Part shown: in pieces, positions 61,579-64,000 of the stretch | How positions within the stretch are numbered: the first letter of the stretch is position 1 | How the letters are laid out: every line of letters begins with the position of its first letter | NCBI RefSeq assembly: GCF_003243515.1 | Contig: NZ_QFRA01000006.1 | Coordinates: 62,001-126,000, forward strand | DNA from: Corynebacterium kroppenstedtii | Lineage (GTDB): Bacteria; Actinomycetota; Actinomycetes; Mycobacteriales; Mycobacteriaceae | Length of the DNA: 64,000 nt | Reading direction: 5' to 3' | Position numbers and translations under genes: made by a program | The notes under the pieces: model-generated | Seen by the model: the letters and a program-made list of their open reading frames with translations, nothing else | Database searches by the model: none | Told to the model about the DNA's origin: nothing

Positions 61579-63147
61579 GTGAGTACTACCCCAGTTGCAG
61601 TCATTGTTTTGGCCGCAGGGGCTGGCACCCGAATGAAGTCAGATACCCCAAAAATGCTTCATCAGATTGGGGGGCGCTCACTACTCTCCCATTCTTTATA
61701 TGCCGCGAAGGGGCTGAACCCCGACCACCTCGTCGTGGTCGTCGGCCATCAGAAGGAGCTCGTTGCGCAGGCTGTTGAAGCTTGGCAAGAAGACACTTCG
61801 ACGACGTCCGGCGTCGCATTGGCTCATCAGGAACAACAGAACGGCACCGGCCACGCCGTCATGTGTGGCATGGACAGCGATGAATTAGCTGGCTTCACGG
61901 GAACGGTCGTCGTCACGAATGCCGACGTTCCTCTTTTGTCGTCCTCGACGCTTGATTCGCTGGTCAATGCCCACACTCATGCACCAGCGGCGGCCGTGAC
62001 AGTGCTTACCGTGGAAGCGCCGACGCCGACGGGCTATGGGCGCATCATCCGCAATGCCGATGGCGAAGTAACAGCTATCGTCGAAGAAAAAGACGCCACC
62101 GAGGACCAACGTCGGATCAAAGAAGTCAACACTGGTGTCTTCGCTTTTGATGCCGACGTCTTACGCAACTCATTGGTCAAGGTAGACACCAACAACGCCC
62201 AGGGCGAGATGTACTTGACCGATGTCCTTGGCATTGCCAGGAATGAAGGGCTCATCGCCCGTGGGCACATGGCACACGATCCCGCAGAATTGGCCGGTGT
62301 TAATGATCGCGTCCAGCTTGCCGCCGCCGGACGAGTTCTTAACCGACACGTGTGCGAAAAACACATGCGCAATGGGGCCACTATCATTGATCCCGAATCC
62401 ACGTGGATTGATGTCGATGTCACTATCGGACGTGATGTCACCATTCATCCGGGAACTCAGCTTCATGGCACAACGCGCATTGAGGACAATGCGGAGATCG
62501 GGCCCGATACCACCCTCACCAATGTCACCGTTGGTTCAGGGACACAGGTCATCCGCTCGCACGGTTCACATTCCACCATTGGCAGCAATGCCCACGTCGG
62601 ACCTTTCTCCTACCTTCGCCACGGAACTCATTTGAACAACGAAGGAAAGATTGGGACTTACGTCGAGACCAAGAATGCCACCATCGGCCGGGGTACCAAG
62701 GTTCCCCACCTCACTTATGTTGGCGACGCCACCATCGGCGAATACTCGAATATCGGATGCTCGTCTGTGTTCGCGAACTACGATGGGGTCAATAAGCACC
62801 ACACGACCGTGGGGTCCCACGTCAGGACCGGATCTGACACCACCTTCGTTGCGCCCGTGACCGTAGGCGATGGGGCCTATTCCGGAGCTGGAACAGTGAT
62901 TACCGATGACGTTCCTGCTGGAGCTCTAGTCGTGCCGGGTACGCGGCAGCGAGTTATCGAAGGATGGGTAGCTAAGAAACGCCCGGGAACTGCAGCAGCT
63001 CGTGCAGCAGAGGTCGCGGGAGATGCACAGGGCACAGGATTTGACAACGAGCATGCCGGCGACGAGCGCATCAGCACCCCCGAAAGCACAGGTAAAGTCC
63101 GCAACGATTCGGCACCATCCGACAACTCGCCGACCGATAGGACGTAG
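61579..63147 (+). CDS. glmU: Bifunctional GlmU (UDP-GlcNAc synthesis)
   Basis: GlmU acetylates glucosamine 1-phosphate and joins it to UTP, giving UDP-GlcNAc for peptidoglycan. The 522-residue protein has the uridyltransferase motif VLAAGAGTRMKSDTPKML, EQQNGTGHAVMCG, VTNADVPLL, GYGRIIRNADGEVTAIVEEK and EVNTGVFAFD. The left-handed hexapeptide helix spans about 250-455 with VGPFSYLRHGTHL, KIGTYVETKNATIG, HLTYVGDATIG and NIGCSSVFANYDGVNKHHT. The 70-residue tail is disordered. GTG 61579 follows GGGAG; ATG 61567 lacks a site. Confidence 0.96.
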   Translation: MSTTPVAVIVLAAGAGTRMKSDTPKMLHQIGGRSLLSHSLYAAKGLNPDHLVVVVGHQKELVAQAVEAWQEDTSTTSGVALAHQEQQNGTGHAVMCGMDSDELAGFTGTVVVTNADVPLLSSSTLDSLVNAHTHAPAAAVTVLTVEAPTPTGYGRIIRNADGEVTAIVEEKDATEDQRRIKEVNTGVFAFDADVLRNSLVKVDTNNAQGEMYLTDVLGIARNEGLIARGHMAHDPAELAGVNDRVQLAAAGRVLNRHVCEKHMRNGATIIDPESTWIDVDVTIGRDVTIHPGTQLHGTTRIEDNAEIGPDTTLTNVTVGSGTQVIRSHGSHSTIGSNAHVGPFSYLRHGTHLNNEGKIGTYVETKNATIGRGTKVPHLTYVGDATIGEYSNIGCSSVFANYDGVNKHHTTVGSHVRTGSDTTFVAPVTVGDGAYSGAGTVITDDVPAGALVVPGTRQRVIEGWVAKKRPGTAAARAAEVAGDAQGTGFDNEHAGDERISTPESTGKVRNDSAPSDNSPTDRT

Positions 63148-63267
63148 TATCACTAAGTGCCGGGGATAGTTGGTACGGCCCACTACCCCACGCCTGCAGG
63201 GCTAATCAGATTTCTACTCTGACTACCGATTAACGTGATCACCGTGGTCAACACAGAAAGGCATACC

Positions 63268-64000
63268 GTGAATTCACACTGGACGGACAACCAGAAAAAC
63301 CTCATGCTCTTCTCAGGGCGCGCCCACCCCGCTTTGGGAGAGCAAGTCGCAAAAGAACTAGGTATCGAACTCACCCCCACCACCGCCCGCGACTTCGCCA
63401 ATGGCGAAATATTCGTTCGTTTCGACGAATCCGTCCGCGGTTGCGATGCTTTCGTCTTGCAGTCCCACCCGCAGCCGCTGAACAAATGGCTGATGGAACA
63501 GCTCATTATGATCGATGCACTCAAGCGTGGATCCGCAAAGCGCATCACAGCAATTCTCCCCTTCTACCCTTATGCGCGCCAGGATAAGAAACACCGTGGA
63601 CGCGAGCCGATTTCTGCTCGCCTGGTCGCAGACCTCTTGAAGTCTGCCGGAGCAGATCGCATTGTGTCTGTTGACCTCCACACAGATCAGATCCAGGGAT
63701 TCTTCGACGGGCCTGTTGATCACATGCACGCCATGCCGATCCTCACGGACTACGTGAAATCCAAATACGACACCTCGAATATCGTTGTTGTGTCCCCCGA
63801 CGCAGGGCGCGTCAAAGTAGCCGAAAAGTGGGCCCAAGTTCTGGGTAACGCACCACTAGCCTTCGTCCACAAGACCCGCGATATTGACGTCGCAAACAAG
63901 ATCACGTCTAATCGTGTTGTCGGTGATGTGTCCGGGCGAACCTGTGTCCTGCTCGATGACATGATCGATACTGGTGGAACCATTACAGGCGCTGTCAAGG
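63268..64000 (+). CDS. prs: Ribose-phosphate pyrophosphokinase (5' part)
   Basis: Prs makes PRPP for nucleotide, NAD, histidine and tryptophan synthesis. The gene starts at GTG 63268 after AGAAAGG and runs off the window; 244 codons are visible. They carry NLMLFSGRAHPALGEQVAKE, TARDFANGEIFVRFDESVRG, VLQSHPQPLNKWLMEQLIM, the ATP loop PYARQDKKHRGREPISARLV, SVDLHTDQIQGFF, VVSPDAGRVKVAEKW and the PRPP loop CVLLDDMIDTGGT. It follows glmU by 120 bases, the order seen in mycobacteria. Confidence 0.96.
   Translation, partial: MNSHWTDNQKNLMLFSGRAHPALGEQVAKELGIELTPTTARDFANGEIFVRFDESVRGCDAFVLQSHPQPLNKWLMEQLIMIDALKRGSAKRITAILPFYPYARQDKKHRGREPISARLVADLLKSAGADRIVSVDLHTDQIQGFFDGPVDHMHAMPILTDYVKSKYDTSNIVVVSPDAGRVKVAEKWAQVLGNAPLAFVHKTRDIDVANKITSNRVVGDVSGRTCVLLDDMIDTGGTITGAVK

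Noticed and set aside
1..64000. CRISPR arrays, insertion sequences, prophage or rRNA
   Set aside because: No spaced direct-repeat array, transposase, integrase, phage gene or rRNA segment was seen on either strand.

Overview
This window is from a high-GC actinobacterium, almost certainly a Corynebacterium. Mycothiol S-conjugate amidase (mca) shows mycothiol chemistry. A short-chain Z-isoprenyl synthase and DUF4307, DUF4245, DUF5997 and DUF501 proteins are typical of Corynebacteriales. Two blocks follow the mycobacterial/corynebacterial order: greA-DUF4307-mca...uppS...coaA-glyA and prs-glmU-TetR-mfd-mazG-lpqU-eno-divIC-DUF501-ppx. The frameshifted NADP glutamate dehydrogenase matches what I remember of the Corynebacterium enzyme. 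The exact species cannot be read from the window; a lipophilic species is only a guess.

Layout. (1) 1-15.5 kb is accessory and decaying: a YdhK-type lipoprotein, then broken genes for a flavin monooxygenase, GdhA, two aldo/keto reductases and a catabolic acetolactate synthase, around an intact TetR regulator and a small Rho-N-like protein. It continues into an AT-rich sugar cluster: DeoR regulator, broken class II aldolase, SIS isomerase, broken MFS porter and ROK kinase, with a 28-bp palindrome upstream of the kinase. A broken medium-chain dehydrogenase ends the region. (2) 15.7-24.5 kb: ychF, the sodium-dependent transporter pair metP-metS, two tandem AI-2E-type exporters, a DUF6542-like membrane protein and exonuclease VII (xseA, xseB). 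(3) 24.4-30.8 kb: DUF4245, glpX, fumC and a TetR/MFS efflux pair. (4) 31-35.6 kb: a GNAT, a divergent LysR-like/DUF5997 pair, an acyl-CoA dehydrogenase with a broken enoyl-CoA hydratase, and an orphan DtxR-box promoter. (5) 35.6-44.8 kb is core: pncA, glyA, coaA, uppS, aroG, mca, DUF4307, greA and a Bax-inhibitor-1 protein. (6) 45-50.2 kb is accessory: a lipoprotein, a secreted glycine-zipper protein, a long gene-free stretch, a two-gene ascorbate-family PTS and tRNA-Leu(UAA). (7) 50.3-64 kb is core: a fused DUF501-Ppx/GppA protein, DivIC/FtsB-like protein, eno, frameshifted lpqU-like lytic transglycosylase, mazG, mfd, TetR, tRNA-Gln, glmU and the 5' part of prs.

How it fits together. Core modules cover gluconeogenesis and the TCA cycle (glpX, fumC, eno), one-carbon and cofactor supply (glyA, coaA, pncA), wall precursors (glmU, uppS), nucleotide and repair functions (prs, mazG, mfd, xseAB) and thiol detoxification (mca). 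Metabolic capacity appears to be eroding at the left end: eight broken genes in 15 kb, and every in-frame stop I could read is explicable by a single C-to-T change.

The strongest leads for new biology are the secreted protein at 45.9 kb, with 11 consecutive glycines at i,i+4 spacing between two cysteines; an iron-repressor-like promoter at 35.2 kb driving no recognised gene; the DUF501-Ppx fusion; the palindromic operator of the sugar cluster; and a hairpin that could mask the coaA ribosome binding site.
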